Numbered from the stretch's first letter, positions 1-8,812 are shown. The stretch is DNA of 64,000 nt from Microbacterium dauci (GCF_030065535.1 NZ_JASJND010000007.1:310001-374000), one strand, 5' to 3'. Notes: generated from the sequence alone by a model not told the origin. A program made the numbers and translations.

Positions 1-143
1 AGCAGGCTCAGCATGATCTCGCGGCCGCGGCCGGCACCCCGGGCGTCGACGAGCTGCTGCAGGGATTCCTGCCACTCCGACGTCTCTTCCGGGTCGCTGT
101 CCTGCGGGCCCTGCGAGTACGGATCCTGATCGTTGACAGTCAC
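1..143 (-). CDS. aceE: Pyruvate dehydrogenase E1 (AceE), N-terminal fragment
   Basis: Only the first 47 codons lie in the window; the gene runs off the left edge. Read leftward from a GTG at 143, the protein starts VTVNDQDPYSQGPQDSDPEE and continues into an acidic lead-in followed by LVDARGAGRGREIMLSLL, which I recognise as the start of the homodimeric E1 of the pyruvate dehydrogenase complex in Microbacteriaceae. E1 decarboxylates pyruvate with thiamine diphosphate and passes the acetyl group to the E2 lipoyl arm. An AAAGG ribosome-binding site sits 6-7 nt before the GTG. The E2 and E3 partners are encoded elsewhere in this window (sucB and lpd, 38257-41399). The identification rests on a short fragment; the 144-331 gap upstream holds its promoter region, but I see no clear -35/-10 for it. 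Confidence 0.75.
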   Translation of the reverse strand, partial: MTVNDQDPYSQGPQDSDPEETSEWQESLQQLVDARGAGRGREIMLSL

Positions 144-315
144 AAGAGGCCTTTCGTCGCCTGGCAGATCGTGCCAGGAATGAGGGATCGGGCGAGTGCG
201 GGCTTGTTCGCCTCACACAACTCGCTTGTCCTCAGCCTACCCATTCCGCCCACCTCCGGATCGCCGCGCACCTCACGTGCGGGCGCGCGACCCGGAGCAG
301 CGTCGGTGCGCCTCG

Positions 316-321
316 TAGACT
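316..321 (+). promoter_or_regulatory. -10 box of tRNA-Val
   Basis: TAGACT lies 10 nt before the tRNA 5' end, the expected distance for a -10 hexamer driving the tRNA. No convincing -35 is visible 16-18 nt upstream. Confidence 0.5.
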
Positions 322-331
322 GGACGCACCA

Positions 332-404
332 GGGCCTTTAGCTCAGCTGGTAGAGCGCCACGTTTACACCGTGGATGTCGTCGGTTCGATCCCGGCAGGG
401 CCCA
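332..404 (+). tRNA. tRNA-Val (anticodon TAC)
   Basis: A complete 73-nt cloverleaf can be folded by eye. The acceptor stem is GGGCCTT (332-338) with AGGGCCC (397-403) and discriminator A404. The D stem is GCTC/GAGC, the anticodon stem CCACG/CGTGG encloses the loop TTTACAC, and the T arm reads TCGG-TTCGATC-CCGG. The anticodon is T365-A366-C367, so it reads GUA/GUG-type valine codons. No CCA is encoded. The next gene starts after only one further base (GTG at 406). Confidence 0.95.
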
Positions 405-405
405 C

Positions 406-1137
406 GTGAACGCTGCACCCGCCGATCAGAAGCGCCTGCTCGACCTTGCGTCCCTCGACGAGGACATCCGTCGTGCCGACGCCGCCCGCCGCAACCCGGC
501 GCAGGCCGCGCGGGTGAAGGAGCTGCTCGCCGAGCGCGCCACCCAGTCGACCGAGCTGACCCGGCTCCTCGGTCTGCGTGACGACGCCAAGGCAGAGCTC
601 GCACGCATCGAGTCGGACGTCGCCATCGTCGACGCGCGCAGTGCGCGTGACGCCGCGCTCCTGGCCGCGTCGACGAACCCGAAGCAGGCGCAGGGCCTCG
701 AGCACGAGATCGCGTCGCTCGCCAAGCGCAAGAGCGACCTCGAAGACGCCGAGCTCGAAGTGATGGAGCGTCTCGAGGGCGCCGAGTCCGCCGTGGCCGC
801 GCAGGAGGCGCTGATCGCCGCGACGAACGACGAGGGTGCCCGGCTGAGCGCCGAGGGCAAGGCCTCCGTCGAGACCGCCACGGCGGCGTTCGACGCCGCG
901 ACCCGCGATCGCGCTGCAGTCGCAGAGTCCGTCCCGGCGCCGCTGCTCGCCGTCTACGAGCGGCTCGCCGCGCGTGGTGTGGGCGCCGGCTATCTGCAGC
1001 ACCGGACCTGCGGTGGATGCCGCATGGTCCTCAGCGGCACCGACCTGAACGTCGTGCGCGCCGCGGCCGAAGACGCCGTCATCCACTGCCCCGAGTGTGG
1101 CTGCATCCTCGTCCGGGACTACGACTCCGGCCTGTGA
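406..1137 (+). CDS. Coiled-coil zinc-ribbon protein (DUF164 / CT398-like)
   Basis: The 243-residue protein has a long alpha-helical hairpin rich in Ala, Glu and Arg (residues about 5-180) and a C-terminal zinc ribbon with two CxxC pairs, CGGC near residue 205 and CPEC near residue 229. This is the architecture of the C4-type zinc-ribbon family (DUF164, CT398-like), for which a nucleic-acid or secretion-associated role has been suggested but no reaction is established. The GTG start at 406 lies one base after tRNA-Val, so there is no room for an ordinary leader or Shine-Dalgarno site outside the tRNA. The protein reading from MNAAPADQKRLLDLASLD agrees with family N-termini, so I keep this start. 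The polymerase gene follows 22 nt downstream on the same strand. Confidence 0.85.
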   Translation: MNAAPADQKRLLDLASLDEDIRRADAARRNPAQAARVKELLAERATQSTELTRLLGLRDDAKAELARIESDVAIVDARSARDAALLAASTNPKQAQGLEHEIASLAKRKSDLEDAELEVMERLEGAESAVAAQEALIAATNDEGARLSAEGKASVETATAAFDAATRDRAAVAESVPAPLLAVYERLAARGVGAGYLQHRTCGGCRMVLSGTDLNVVRAAAEDAVIHCPECGCILVRDYDSGL

Positions 1138-1159
1138 GACCGATCGCGACGGTGACGCG

Positions 1160-2884
1160 GTGAGCGAGACGGCGGCACCCACGCAGGGTGTCGCCTTCGT
1201 CGTCGTCGGCGCGGCATCGGATGGGCTCGTCGATCTCGTCGAGTTGGATGCCGCGGGCGTCGAGTCTTCGCGTCGGCGGATGCCGCGGGCCGAGCTCGCC
1301 GGGCATGCGGCGAGCGTTGCACCGGAGACGCGCTGGGTGTGGAGCGACGCCTTCCACTGGTACGCGCCGCTGGTCGCGGCATCCGTCCGCATCGCTCGAT
1401 GCCACGATTTACGGTTGTGCCACGCGATCCTGCGCGACAGCTCGGCCGTGTCGGTTCCCGGTCCGATCCGGGCGGCGACCGAATGGGATGCCGCTGCCGC
1501 GACACCCGACGCAGGAGCGGCGACCCTGTTCGACTGGGTCGAAGGTCCGACAGGTGTGCCGCACGGCATCGACGCGGCGCTTGCGGAGTTCGCTCGGCAG
1601 CGCGCGGCGCTCGAGTCGGCCTCCGGCGCGCTCCGATTGCTGCTTGCGGCGGAGTCTGCAGGCGCGCTCATCGCCGTCGAGATGCACGCCGCCGGAGTGC
1701 CGTGGGACGGCGACGTGCACGACGGCATCCTTGCGGGGCTGCTGGGGGAGCGACCGACGTCGGGGCGCCTGCCGAGCCGGGTCGAGGAGCGCGCCGCCGA
1801 GGTGCGCGCGGCGCTCGGCGACCCGGCGGCGAGCCTCGACTCGCAGCCGAAGCTCTTGCGGGCATTGCATCGGGTCGGTGTCCTCGCGGCGTCGACCAGC
1901 AAGTGGGAGCTCGCGGAGTACGACCACCCCGTGATCGAGCCGCTTCTCGAGTACAAGAAGTTGACCCGGCTGCTGAGTGCGAACGGCTGGGCGTGGCGGG
2001 AGGAGTGGGCGCCCGACGGCAGGTTCCGTCCGGTGTACGTGCCGGGCGGTGTCGTCACCGGGCGCTGGGCATCGTCTGGCGGCGGTGCACTGCAGTTGCC
2101 CCGCCAGCTCCGCCCCGCGGTGCATGCCGATCCCGGGTGGGTGCTCGTCGTCGCCGATGTCGCGCAGCTGGAGCCCCGTGTGCTCGCGGCGATGTCGCGC
2201 GATACGGCGCTGGCCGACAGCGCTCGCGGAACCGACCTCTACGAGGGCATCGTCGCGCGCGGCGTGGTCGCGTCACGACAAGAGGCGAAGATCGCGATCC
2301 TCGGCGCGATGTACGGCGCGACGACCGGCGACAGCGGCCGCCTTGTTCCCGCGCTGCGGCGTGCGTACCCCCGGGCCATGGGCCTCGTCGACGACGCGGC
2401 CCGCATCGGCGAGGAGGGTGGCGTCGTGTCGACGTGGCTCGGGCGGACGAGCCCGCCGCCGGGAGGCTGGTGGCACGATGCGCAGGGCCAAGCCGGCGAT
2501 CCGGACGCCGCCGACGCGGACCGAGCGCGCGCCCAGCGCGCAGCGCGCGACCGCGGCCGCTTCACCCGCAACTTCGTCGTGCAGGGGACGGCTGCCGAGT
2601 GGGCGCTCGCGTGGCTCGCGGACGTGCGGACCCGCCTGGCCGCGTTGCCGCCGGTCGCCGAGGAGCGCGGCGCGCCGCGCTCCGGCATCCTCCAGTCACG
2701 TCGAGCGCATCTGTCGTTCTTCCTGCATGACGAGATCATCGTGCACGCGCCCGCCGAGCAAGCCGAGCACGCTGCTGCGGCCGTGACGGATGCCGCGGCA
2801 TCCGCGACTCGGCTTCTGTTCGGTGACTTCCCGCTCGACTTCCGCCTCGACCTGCAGATCCGCGCCGACGCGGCGAAGGACTGA
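1160..2884 (+). CDS. PolA-like DNA polymerase without 5' nuclease (bifunctional 3'-5' exonuclease/polymerase)
   Basis: This family-A polymerase homologue of 574 residues has the three polymerase motifs in order: motif A VVADVAQLEPRVLAAMSRD (around residue 330), motif B with RQEAKIAILGAMYGATTGD (around residue 372) and motif C LHDEIIVHAP (around residue 525). It lacks the 5'-nuclease domain of true PolA. The N-terminal third resembles a 3'-5' exonuclease-like fold. Such proteins are common in actinobacteria as a second PolA paralogue and are usually annotated as bifunctional 3'-5' exonuclease/DNA polymerase; their cellular job is not settled. The start is set at GTG 1160 because the upstream in-frame GTG at 1097 would overlap the preceding zinc-ribbon gene. 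The ribosome-binding site is weak. Confidence 0.85.
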   Translation: MSETAAPTQGVAFVVVGAASDGLVDLVELDAAGVESSRRRMPRAELAGHAASVAPETRWVWSDAFHWYAPLVAASVRIARCHDLRLCHAILRDSSAVSVPGPIRAATEWDAAAATPDAGAATLFDWVEGPTGVPHGIDAALAEFARQRAALESASGALRLLLAAESAGALIAVEMHAAGVPWDGDVHDGILAGLLGERPTSGRLPSRVEERAAEVRAALGDPAASLDSQPKLLRALHRVGVLAASTSKWELAEYDHPVIEPLLEYKKLTRLLSANGWAWREEWAPDGRFRPVYVPGGVVTGRWASSGGGALQLPRQLRPAVHADPGWVLVVADVAQLEPRVLAAMSRDTALADSARGTDLYEGIVARGVVASRQEAKIAILGAMYGATTGDSGRLVPALRRAYPRAMGLVDDAARIGEEGGVVSTWLGRTSPPPGGWWHDAQGQAGDPDAADADRARAQRAARDRGRFTRNFVVQGTAAEWALAWLADVRTRLAALPPVAEERGAPRSGILQSRRAHLSFFLHDEIIVHAPAEQAEHAAAAVTDAAASATRLLFGDFPLDFRLDLQIRADAAKD

Positions 2885-2892
2885 GCGCCGCG

Positions 2893-2898
2893 TAGAAT
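2893..2898 (+). promoter_or_regulatory. -10 box of rnpB
   Basis: TAGAAT lies 7 nt before the first paired base of the RNase P RNA, a good -10 position. No obvious -35 is visible; the element overlaps the region just after the polymerase stop codon. Confidence 0.55.
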
Positions 2899-2905
2899 CG
2901 GGGAC

Positions 2906-3273
2906 GCGAATGGGTCGGCTGGACGGTCGCGTGGCGCGCAAGCGCACCGAGGAACGTCCGGGCTCCACAGGGCAGGGCGGTGGGTAACACCCACCCGGAG
3001 TGATCCGCGAGACAGTGCCACAGAGAGCAGACCGCCCGGGCTTCGGCCCGGGTAAGGGTGAAAGGGTGGTGTAAGAGACCACCGGGGTCATGGTGACACG
3101 ACCCGCACGGTAAACCTCGCCCGGAGCAAGGCCAGACAGGGGATGTTGACGCGGCTCGCCGAGTCCCCGGGTAGGCCGCTGGAGCGGCGCGGCAACGCGT
3201 CGCCGAGAGAGATGACCGTCCACGGGGCTTCGGCCCCCGGACAGAACCCGGCGTACAGGCCGGCCCATTCGCC
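2906..3273 (+). ncRNA. rnpB: RNase P RNA (bacterial type A)
   Basis: The catalytic RNA of RNase P, which matures tRNA 5' ends. The 5' end GCGAATGGGTC pairs with the 3' end GGCCCATTCGC to form helix P1. The conserved core blocks are present: GAGGAACGTCCGGGC near the 5' end, AGGGTGAAAGGGTGG in the middle, and ACAGAACCCGGCGTACAGGC near the 3' end. Two GC-rich hairpins capped by CTTCGG-type loops (3031-3047 and 3222-3240) complete the expected shape. The end points are set by P1 pairing and could be off by a few bases. The gene sits between the polymerase gene and the oppositely oriented glucokinase gene, 12 nt from the stop codon of the latter. Confidence 0.95.
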
Positions 3274-3285
3274 TCTCCCGACGGG

Positions 3286-4107
3286 TCAGGAACTCGCGGT
3301 GCTCGCGAGGTCCTCGATGGTCCCTTCGAGCGCGCCGGGCTTCTCACCTGCGAGCGCGAGGGCTGCTGCGCCGATGATGCCGGCGTTGTTGCGGTGGACG
3401 GCAGGAACGATCTCGGTCTGCAGATCGAGCAGCGGCAGGAACTTGTCCGCGTGCTTCGATACCCCGCCGCCGACGACGAACAGGTCGGGGCTGAAGAGGA
3501 ATTCGAGGTGGCTGTAGTACGGCTGCAGGCGCGCCGACCACTCGTCCCACTCGAGCGAATCGCGCTCCATCGCGGAGTACGCCGCGAAGTGCTCGAAGTC
3601 CTTCTTGTGGCCGGGCCGGTGCAGGTGCCCGAGCTCGGTGTTCGGGATCAGTACACCGTTGTAGATCATCGCCGTGCCGATGCCGGTGCCGAGCGTGGTC
3701 AGCATGACGAGGCCGTCCCGATCCTTCGCGGCGCCGTAGCGCACCTCAGCGACGCCGGCGACGTCGGCATCGTTCGCGAAATGGATCTCGCGGCCGAGGC
3801 CGTCCTCGAAGAACTTCTCGGCTTCGAAGCCGATCCACGTCTGAGCGACGTTCGCGGCCGACATCGTGCGACCGTGCTTCACGATCGCGGGGAACGCGAC
3901 CCCGAGCGGCACCGAGGCGTCGGTGACCTCGAGTGTCTCGAGCACCGACTTCACTGCGGTGAGGACGTCGTCGGGTTCGGCGCCCTTGGGCGTGGGGACC
4001 TTGATGCGGTCGGTCAGCAGGCTGCCGTCCGCCAAATCGACGAGGGCACCCTTGATGCCCGTCCCGCCGATGTCGATGCCGACGGCCGTTGTCGCGCTCG
4101 TAGTCAT
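3286..4107 (-). CDS. ppgK: Polyphosphate glucokinase (ROK family)
   Basis: The 273-residue enzyme phosphorylates glucose using inorganic polyphosphate (and usually ATP) as donor. The ROK-family phosphate-binding motif is at the N-terminus (GIDIGGTGIKGALVD, residues 10-24), followed by NDADVAG, TLGTGIGTAM and NTELGHL, and a C-terminal VVGGGVSKHADKFLP segment typical of PPGK. The length matches the family (about 250-275). The start ATG at 4107 gives MTTSATTAVGID; TAGGCT (4115-4120, read leftward) lies 7 nt before it, so the transcript may be leaderless. The gene is convergent with rnpB and divergent from the small protein at 4180. Confidence 0.92.
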   Translation of the reverse strand: MTTSATTAVGIDIGGTGIKGALVDLADGSLLTDRIKVPTPKGAEPDDVLTAVKSVLETLEVTDASVPLGVAFPAIVKHGRTMSAANVAQTWIGFEAEKFFEDGLGREIHFANDADVAGVAEVRYGAAKDRDGLVMLTTLGTGIGTAMIYNGVLIPNTELGHLHRPGHKKDFEHFAAYSAMERDSLEWDEWSARLQPYYSHLEFLFSPDLFVVGGGVSKHADKFLPLLDLQTEIVPAVHRNNAGIIGAAALALAGEKPGALEGTIEDLASTASS

Positions 4108-4114
4108 GGTACCG

Positions 4115-4120
4115 AGCCTA
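4115..4120 (-). promoter_or_regulatory. -10 box of ppgK (leaderless type)
   Basis: TAGGCT read on the minus strand ends 7 nt before the ppgK ATG, so the predicted transcription start is at or next to the start codon. Confidence 0.5.
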
Positions 4121-4179
4121 GACCGCGAGCCGGGAGCGGTTCGTAGGATGGTGGCATCCGCGATGCCGAGGAGGCTGTG

Positions 4180-4407
4180 ATGAGCGACACCGAGCAGTAT
4201 TGGTACAACCTCACGACGAAGCAGGTGGAGCGCGGCTTCGAGTCGCCCGCCGTCGACCGAGCCGGTCCCTTCGCAACCGCCGAAGAAGCCGCGAAGGCTC
4301 CGGAGCTGCTCGCGGAGCGCTCGCGAGCCTGGGCGGCGGACGATGCGGCCGACGACAACTGGGGCACGCCCGCGAAGGGTTCCTCGGGCGACGCGTCGGA
4401 CCGATAG
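4180..4407 (+). CDS. Small conserved hypothetical protein (SPOR-like, acidic)
   Basis: The 75-residue protein begins MSDTEQYWYNLTTKQVERGF and carries a GPFATAEEAAKAPELL segment followed by an acidic, low-complexity tail. The YWYN...GPF.T..EA pattern is shared by small Microbacteriaceae proteins often labelled SPOR-domain-containing; I cannot assign a function. GAGGAGG (4168-4174) sits 5 nt before the ATG at 4180, preferred over the GTG at 4177. A TAGGAT box at 4145-4150 could be the -10. The TAG stop codon of this gene overlaps the -10 box of the next gene, glnA2. Confidence 0.7.
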   Translation: MSDTEQYWYNLTTKQVERGFESPAVDRAGPFATAEEAAKAPELLAERSRAWAADDAADDNWGTPAKGSSGDASDR

Positions 4408-4410
4408 TCT
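4405..4410 (+). promoter_or_regulatory. -10 box of glnA2
   Basis: TAGTCT overlaps the stop codon of the preceding small gene. It leaves a leader of about 20 nt holding the ribosome-binding site GGGGAAGGA (4425-4433) before the ATG at 4438. Confidence 0.45.
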
Positions 4411-4437
4411 GACAATCCACCCGCGGGGAAGGATGCG

Positions 4438-5775
4438 ATGGACAAGCAGCGTGACTTCGTTCTGAGGACGATCGAGGAACGGGGGGTCAAGTTCATCCGG
4501 CTGTGGTTCACCGACGTGACGGGAACCCTCAAGTCGGTCGCGATCGCACCCGCCGAAGTGGAGGGCGCGTTCGCCGAAGGCCTCGGGTTCGACGGCTCGG
4601 CGATCGAGGGCTTGACCCGCACGTACGAGTCGGACCTGCTCGCGCACCCCGACCCGACGACGTTCCAGACGCTGCCGTGGCGCGGCGAGATCGACCCGAC
4701 GGCGCGCATGTTCTGCGACATCACTACGCCCGACGGGCAGCCCGCCGTCGCAGACCCGCGCAACGTGCTCAAGCGCGCGCTCGCGAAGGCGGCGGACGCC
4801 GGGTTCACCTTCTACACGCACCCCGAGATCGAGTTCTACCTGCTGAAGTCCTCGACTGTTGGGCCGAACGGGCCCGAGCCGGTCGACTCCGCCGGGTACT
4901 TCGACAACGTCCCCGGCGGCACGGCGCACGACTTCCGTCGTCGTTCGGTGCGCATGCTCGAAGACCTCGGCATCTCGGTGGAGTTCAGCCACCACGAGGC
5001 CGGCCCCGGTCAGAACGAGATCGACCTGCGCTACGCCGACGCGCTCTCGACGGCCGACAACATCATGACCTTCCGCACCGTGATCAAGGAGGTGGCGATC
5101 GAGCAGGGCGTCTACGCGACGTTCATGCCGAAGCCGCTCAGCGGGCACCCGGGCAGCGGCATGCACACGCACATGTCGCTCTTCGAAGGTGATGTGAACG
5201 CGTTCTACGAAGAGGGCGCGCAGTACCAGCTCTCCAAGGTCGGTCGCCAGTTCATCGCCGGTCTCCTGCGCCACGCGAACGAGATCTCTGCGGTCACGAA
5301 CCAGTTCGTGAACTCGTACAAGCGCCTCTGGGGCGGCGATGAGGCGCCCAGCTTCATCTGCTGGGGCCACAACAACCGTTCCGCGCTCGTTCGCGTGCCG
5401 ATGTACAAGCCGAACAAGGGCGGCTCGACGCGCGTCGAGTACCGTGCGCTGGACTCGGCTGCGAACCCCTACCTCGCGTATGCGCTCATGCTCGCCGCGG
5501 GCCTCAAGGGCATCGAAGAGGAGTACGAGCTCCCCGCCGAGGCGGAGGACAACGTCTGGTCGCTGAGCGATGCGGAGCGTCGCGCGCTCGGCTACGGGTC
5601 GCTTCCCGCGAGCCTTGACCACGCGCTCGAGTACATGGAGGAGTCGGAGTTCGTCGCCGAGACGCTCGGCGAGCAGGTCTTCAACTACGTGCTGCTGAAC
5701 AAGCGTCGCGAGTGGCAGGAGTACCGCGCCCAGGTGACGCCGTTCGAACTGCAGAAGAACCTCGAGATGCTCTGA
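4438..5775 (+). CDS. glnA: Glutamine synthetase type I, GlnA2-like (no adenylylation tyrosine)
   Basis: The 445-residue enzyme condenses ammonia and glutamate to glutamine with ATP. The GS family hallmarks are present: GLGFDGSAIEG (residues 48-58), the metal/ATP loop HPEIEFYL, EAGPGQNEIDL, KPLSGHPGSGMHTHMSL and NRSALVRVP. The segment where the adenylylated tyrosine of GlnA1 enzymes lies (NLYDLPPEE in E. coli) reads EDNVWSLSDAE here, with Trp at about residue 374. The length and this replacement place it with GlnA2 enzymes (alpha-type GSI), which escape GlnE control. GlnE is encoded immediately downstream (5-nt gap), so the two are probably cotranscribed, yet the likely GlnE target is glnA1 at 34169-35593. 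Confidence 0.93.
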   Translation: MDKQRDFVLRTIEERGVKFIRLWFTDVTGTLKSVAIAPAEVEGAFAEGLGFDGSAIEGLTRTYESDLLAHPDPTTFQTLPWRGEIDPTARMFCDITTPDGQPAVADPRNVLKRALAKAADAGFTFYTHPEIEFYLLKSSTVGPNGPEPVDSAGYFDNVPGGTAHDFRRRSVRMLEDLGISVEFSHHEAGPGQNEIDLRYADALSTADNIMTFRTVIKEVAIEQGVYATFMPKPLSGHPGSGMHTHMSLFEGDVNAFYEEGAQYQLSKVGRQFIAGLLRHANEISAVTNQFVNSYKRLWGGDEAPSFICWGHNNRSALVRVPMYKPNKGGSTRVEYRALDSAANPYLAYALMLAAGLKGIEEEYELPAEAEDNVWSLSDAERRALGYGSLPASLDHALEYMEESEFVAETLGEQVFNYVLLNKRREWQEYRAQVTPFELQKNLEML

Positions 5776-5779
5776 GGCC

Positions 5780-8755
5780 ATGGCCTCATCAGAGCGCAGG
5801 GTCGCGCTCACCGATCTCGCCCGCGCCGGATTCGCCGACCTGTCGGCGTCCTCCGAAGCGTTGGATGAGCTCAGTGAGCTGACCGGAGTCGCGCGCGAGG
5901 ATCTTCTCCGCAGCGCCGAGCGCGCCGCCGACCCAGACGGCGCCGTGCAGGCGTCGGTCCGGATCGCGCGACGGGACGCCGCGGCGTTCCGCTCCGCTCT
6001 CGCAGACGCGGGCGCGGTGCTGTGGTTGCTCCTCGGCGCCTCGCAGGGGCTGGCCGACTTCTTCCTGCGGCATCCGTCCGAGCTCGGTGAACTGACCGGT
6101 GCCGGCGCTGCGCTTCCGTCAGCCGCCGACATGCAGCGAGAACTCCGCGAATCGGTCGGTGTGGGCGAGGACGGCTTCGCAGCGGCATCCGATGACGGCG
6201 CATGGAACGCGCTGCGGGTGCGGTACCGGCGACTCATCGCCCGGATCGCGGCCTTCGACCTGTCGGCGTCCGATGCGACATCGGTGCTGCCGGCCGTCGC
6301 CGCCGCGCTCGCGGATGCCGCGGGCGCAGCGCTCGATGCCTCGTTGTGCGTCGCTCGCACGAAGGCCTCCGCGATGTTCCCGCGCGAGCAGGTCGCCGCA
6401 ACCCGCCTCGCGATCATCGGGATGGGCAAGACCGGCGCCCGCGAGCTCAATTACGTCAGCGACGTCGACGTGATCTTCGTCGGGGGAGCAGGAGAGGGGA
6501 GTGACCTCGCTGAGGGGCGCGCGATCGACATCGCGACGCGTCTTGCGACCCTCACGATGCGCGGGATCGCCGACGTGGAGATCGAGCCTGCGCTGTGGGA
6601 GGTCGACGCGAACCTCCGCCCCGAGGGGAAGCAGGGGGCGCTCGTCCGTTCGCTCGACTCGCACTTGTCGTACTACGACCGCTGGGCGAAGAGTTGGGAG
6701 TTCCAGGCGCTGCTCAAGGCGCGCCCACTCGCCGGAGACCTCGAACTGGGCGAGCAGTACTGCGCGGCTGTCGCGCCGAAGGTCTGGACCAGCGGGGCCC
6801 GTGAGAACTTCGTCGACAGCGTCCAGCGCATGCGCGAACGCGTCACCGACCACATCCCCGCAGCCGAGGTGCCGCGGCAGTTGAAGCTCGGGCCGGGCGG
6901 CATCCGCGACATCGAATTCACGGTGCAGCTGTTGCAGCTCGTGCACGGCCTCGCCGACGACCGCATCCGTCAGCGGGGCACCCTCGACGCGCTCGAAGCG
7001 CTCGTGAGCGAGGGCTATATCGGACGGATGGATGCCGCAGCCTTCGGCCAGCACTACCGCACCCTCCGGGTCCTCGAGCACCGCCTGCAGCTGCGGCGCC
7101 TGCTGCGCACGCACCTCATGCCCGACGATGCCGACGACCTGCGCGTGCTCGCGCGGGCGAGCGGCCGCGCTGCCGACGCTGCCGGGGTCGCGGCGCTCTG
7201 GGAGTCGGTGAAGCAGCAGGTGCGCGACATCCACGTGCGGCTGTTCTACCGCCCGCTCCTGTCGGCGGTCGCGGCCCTTCCTGCCGACGAACAGACGCTC
7301 TCGCCGTCGCAGGCGCACGACCGCCTCGCGGCGATCGGGTTCCGCGATCCGGCAGGGTCGCTGCGCCACATCGGCGCGCTGACAAGCGGGCTCAGCCGCA
7401 AGGCCACGATCCAGCGGCACCTCATGCCGGTGATGATCCGCTGGTTCGCGGACGGCGTCGACCCGGATGCCGGGATCGTCGCGTTCCGCCGCATCAGCGA
7501 GCGGCTCGGCGACACCCCGTGGTTCCTGCGGATGTTGCGTGACTCGTCGGGTGCCGCCGAGCGTCTCACCCGTGTGTTGTCGGGTTCTCGATACGCGGCC
7601 GACCTCATGGAGTGGATCCCCGAGGCGGTCGCCTGGCTCGACTCGGCGGAGCAGCTGCGGCCGCGAACGGGGTTCGCGCTGCAGCAGGAGGCGCGCGCGA
7701 TCCAGACCCGCCACGAGCACATCGGCGACGCGATGCGGTCGGTGCGGGCACTCCGGCGCCGCGAGTTGCTGCGGCTCGCGCTCGGTGCGCTCCTCGGCGA
7801 GCTGTCCATCGCTGAACTCGCCGAGGGACTCACCTCGATCAACGAGGTCGCGATCCAGGCGACGCTCCGTGCCGTGTGGCGCGATGTCGTGCCGCCCGAG
7901 GACGACGACATGGACTTCGCAGTCATCGCGATGGGCCGGTTCGGTGGCGCCGAACTGGGCTTCGGGTCGGATGCCGACGTCATGTACGTCTACGAGGCGA
8001 ACGGCGTCCCGACGCAGCGGGCGCAAGAGCTCGCGCTGAAGATCGTGCAGGGGTTGCGTGAGCACTCCGAGGACCACCGTGCCCCGTTCGACCTCGATGC
8101 GGGCCTCCGGCCCGAGGGGCGGAACGGTCCGATGGCGCGTTCGCTCGAGTCCTATGCGGAGTACTACCAGCGGTGGTCGCTGTCATGGGAGGCGCAGGCG
8201 CTGCTGCGCGCACGCGGCGTCGCGGGGAGTGTCAAGCTCATCGCGAAGTTCATGGCGCTGGCCGACGACCTGCGGTTCCCCGTGAACCCCGACCCACAGG
8301 GGCTTCGCGAGATCAAGCGCATCAAGGCGCGCGTCGAAAACGAGCGGCTGCCGCAGGGTGTGGACCGCGCGCGCCACCTGAAGCTCGGTCCGGGCGGGCT
8401 CAGCGACGTCGAGTGGCTCGTTCAGTTGCTGCAACTCCAGCACGGCGCCGACGTCGAGGGGCTGCGGACGACCTCGACCACTGCGGCGCTCGCGGCCGCC
8501 CTCGGTGCGGGCCTGCTGCCCGAGGCATCCGCGAAACGACTGTCGGATGCCTGGTGGCTGGCGAGTCGCCTGCGCTCCGCGAACACGCTGCTGTCGGGGC
8601 AGACGAGCGACGTGCTCCCCGCCGACCGCGGCAAGCTCGACGGCATCGGGCGCCTGCTCGAGTACCCGCCGCGTTCGGCGACGGTCGTCGAGGAGGATTG
8701 GCTCCGCACTGCGCGACGGGCGCGCCGCTCCTTCGAATCCCTCTTCTACGGGTGA
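5780..8755 (+). CDS. glnE: Bifunctional glutamine synthetase adenylyltransferase/deadenylase
   Basis: The 991-residue enzyme attaches AMP to, and removes it from, the regulatory tyrosine of glutamine synthetase. Two nucleotidyltransferase domains are visible. The N-terminal one has GMGKTGARELNYVSDVDV (residues about 214-231), typical of the deadenylylating half. The C-terminal one has AMGRFGGAELGFGSDADV (around residue 716), the adenylylating half. Each is followed by an LKLGPGG...E helical block (LKLGPGGIRDIEF near residue 370; LKLGPGGLSDVEW near residue 867). The full length is normal for actinobacterial GlnE. The ATG at 5780 is 5 nt after the glnA2 stop. The tyrosine-bearing substrate GlnA1 is encoded in the same window, on the far side of the prophage. 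Confidence 0.95.
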   Translation: MASSERRVALTDLARAGFADLSASSEALDELSELTGVAREDLLRSAERAADPDGAVQASVRIARRDAAAFRSALADAGAVLWLLLGASQGLADFFLRHPSELGELTGAGAALPSAADMQRELRESVGVGEDGFAAASDDGAWNALRVRYRRLIARIAAFDLSASDATSVLPAVAAALADAAGAALDASLCVARTKASAMFPREQVAATRLAIIGMGKTGARELNYVSDVDVIFVGGAGEGSDLAEGRAIDIATRLATLTMRGIADVEIEPALWEVDANLRPEGKQGALVRSLDSHLSYYDRWAKSWEFQALLKARPLAGDLELGEQYCAAVAPKVWTSGARENFVDSVQRMRERVTDHIPAAEVPRQLKLGPGGIRDIEFTVQLLQLVHGLADDRIRQRGTLDALEALVSEGYIGRMDAAAFGQHYRTLRVLEHRLQLRRLLRTHLMPDDADDLRVLARASGRAADAAGVAALWESVKQQVRDIHVRLFYRPLLSAVAALPADEQTLSPSQAHDRLAAIGFRDPAGSLRHIGALTSGLSRKATIQRHLMPVMIRWFADGVDPDAGIVAFRRISERLGDTPWFLRMLRDSSGAAERLTRVLSGSRYAADLMEWIPEAVAWLDSAEQLRPRTGFALQQEARAIQTRHEHIGDAMRSVRALRRRELLRLALGALLGELSIAELAEGLTSINEVAIQATLRAVWRDVVPPEDDDMDFAVIAMGRFGGAELGFGSDADVMYVYEANGVPTQRAQELALKIVQGLREHSEDHRAPFDLDAGLRPEGRNGPMARSLESYAEYYQRWSLSWEAQALLRARGVAGSVKLIAKFMALADDLRFPVNPDPQGLREIKRIKARVENERLPQGVDRARHLKLGPGGLSDVEWLVQLLQLQHGADVEGLRTTSTTAALAAALGAGLLPEASAKRLSDAWWLASRLRSANTLLSGQTSDVLPADRGKLDGIGRLLEYPPRSATVVEEDWLRTARRARRSFESLFYG

Positions 8756-8812
8756 CGTGTCCTACGGTGGATCTGCGGTCGCCGCGCGGCCGCATCCGCA
8801 TGAGGGGGTCGC

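Noticed and set aside
3286-6450. 1054-codon open frame on the minus strand covering glnA2/glnE
   Set aside because: Only the 3' part (3286-4107) encodes a recognisable protein, the glucokinase. The rest is antisense to the well-supported glnA2 and glnE and has Ser/Ala/Arg-rich shadow composition.
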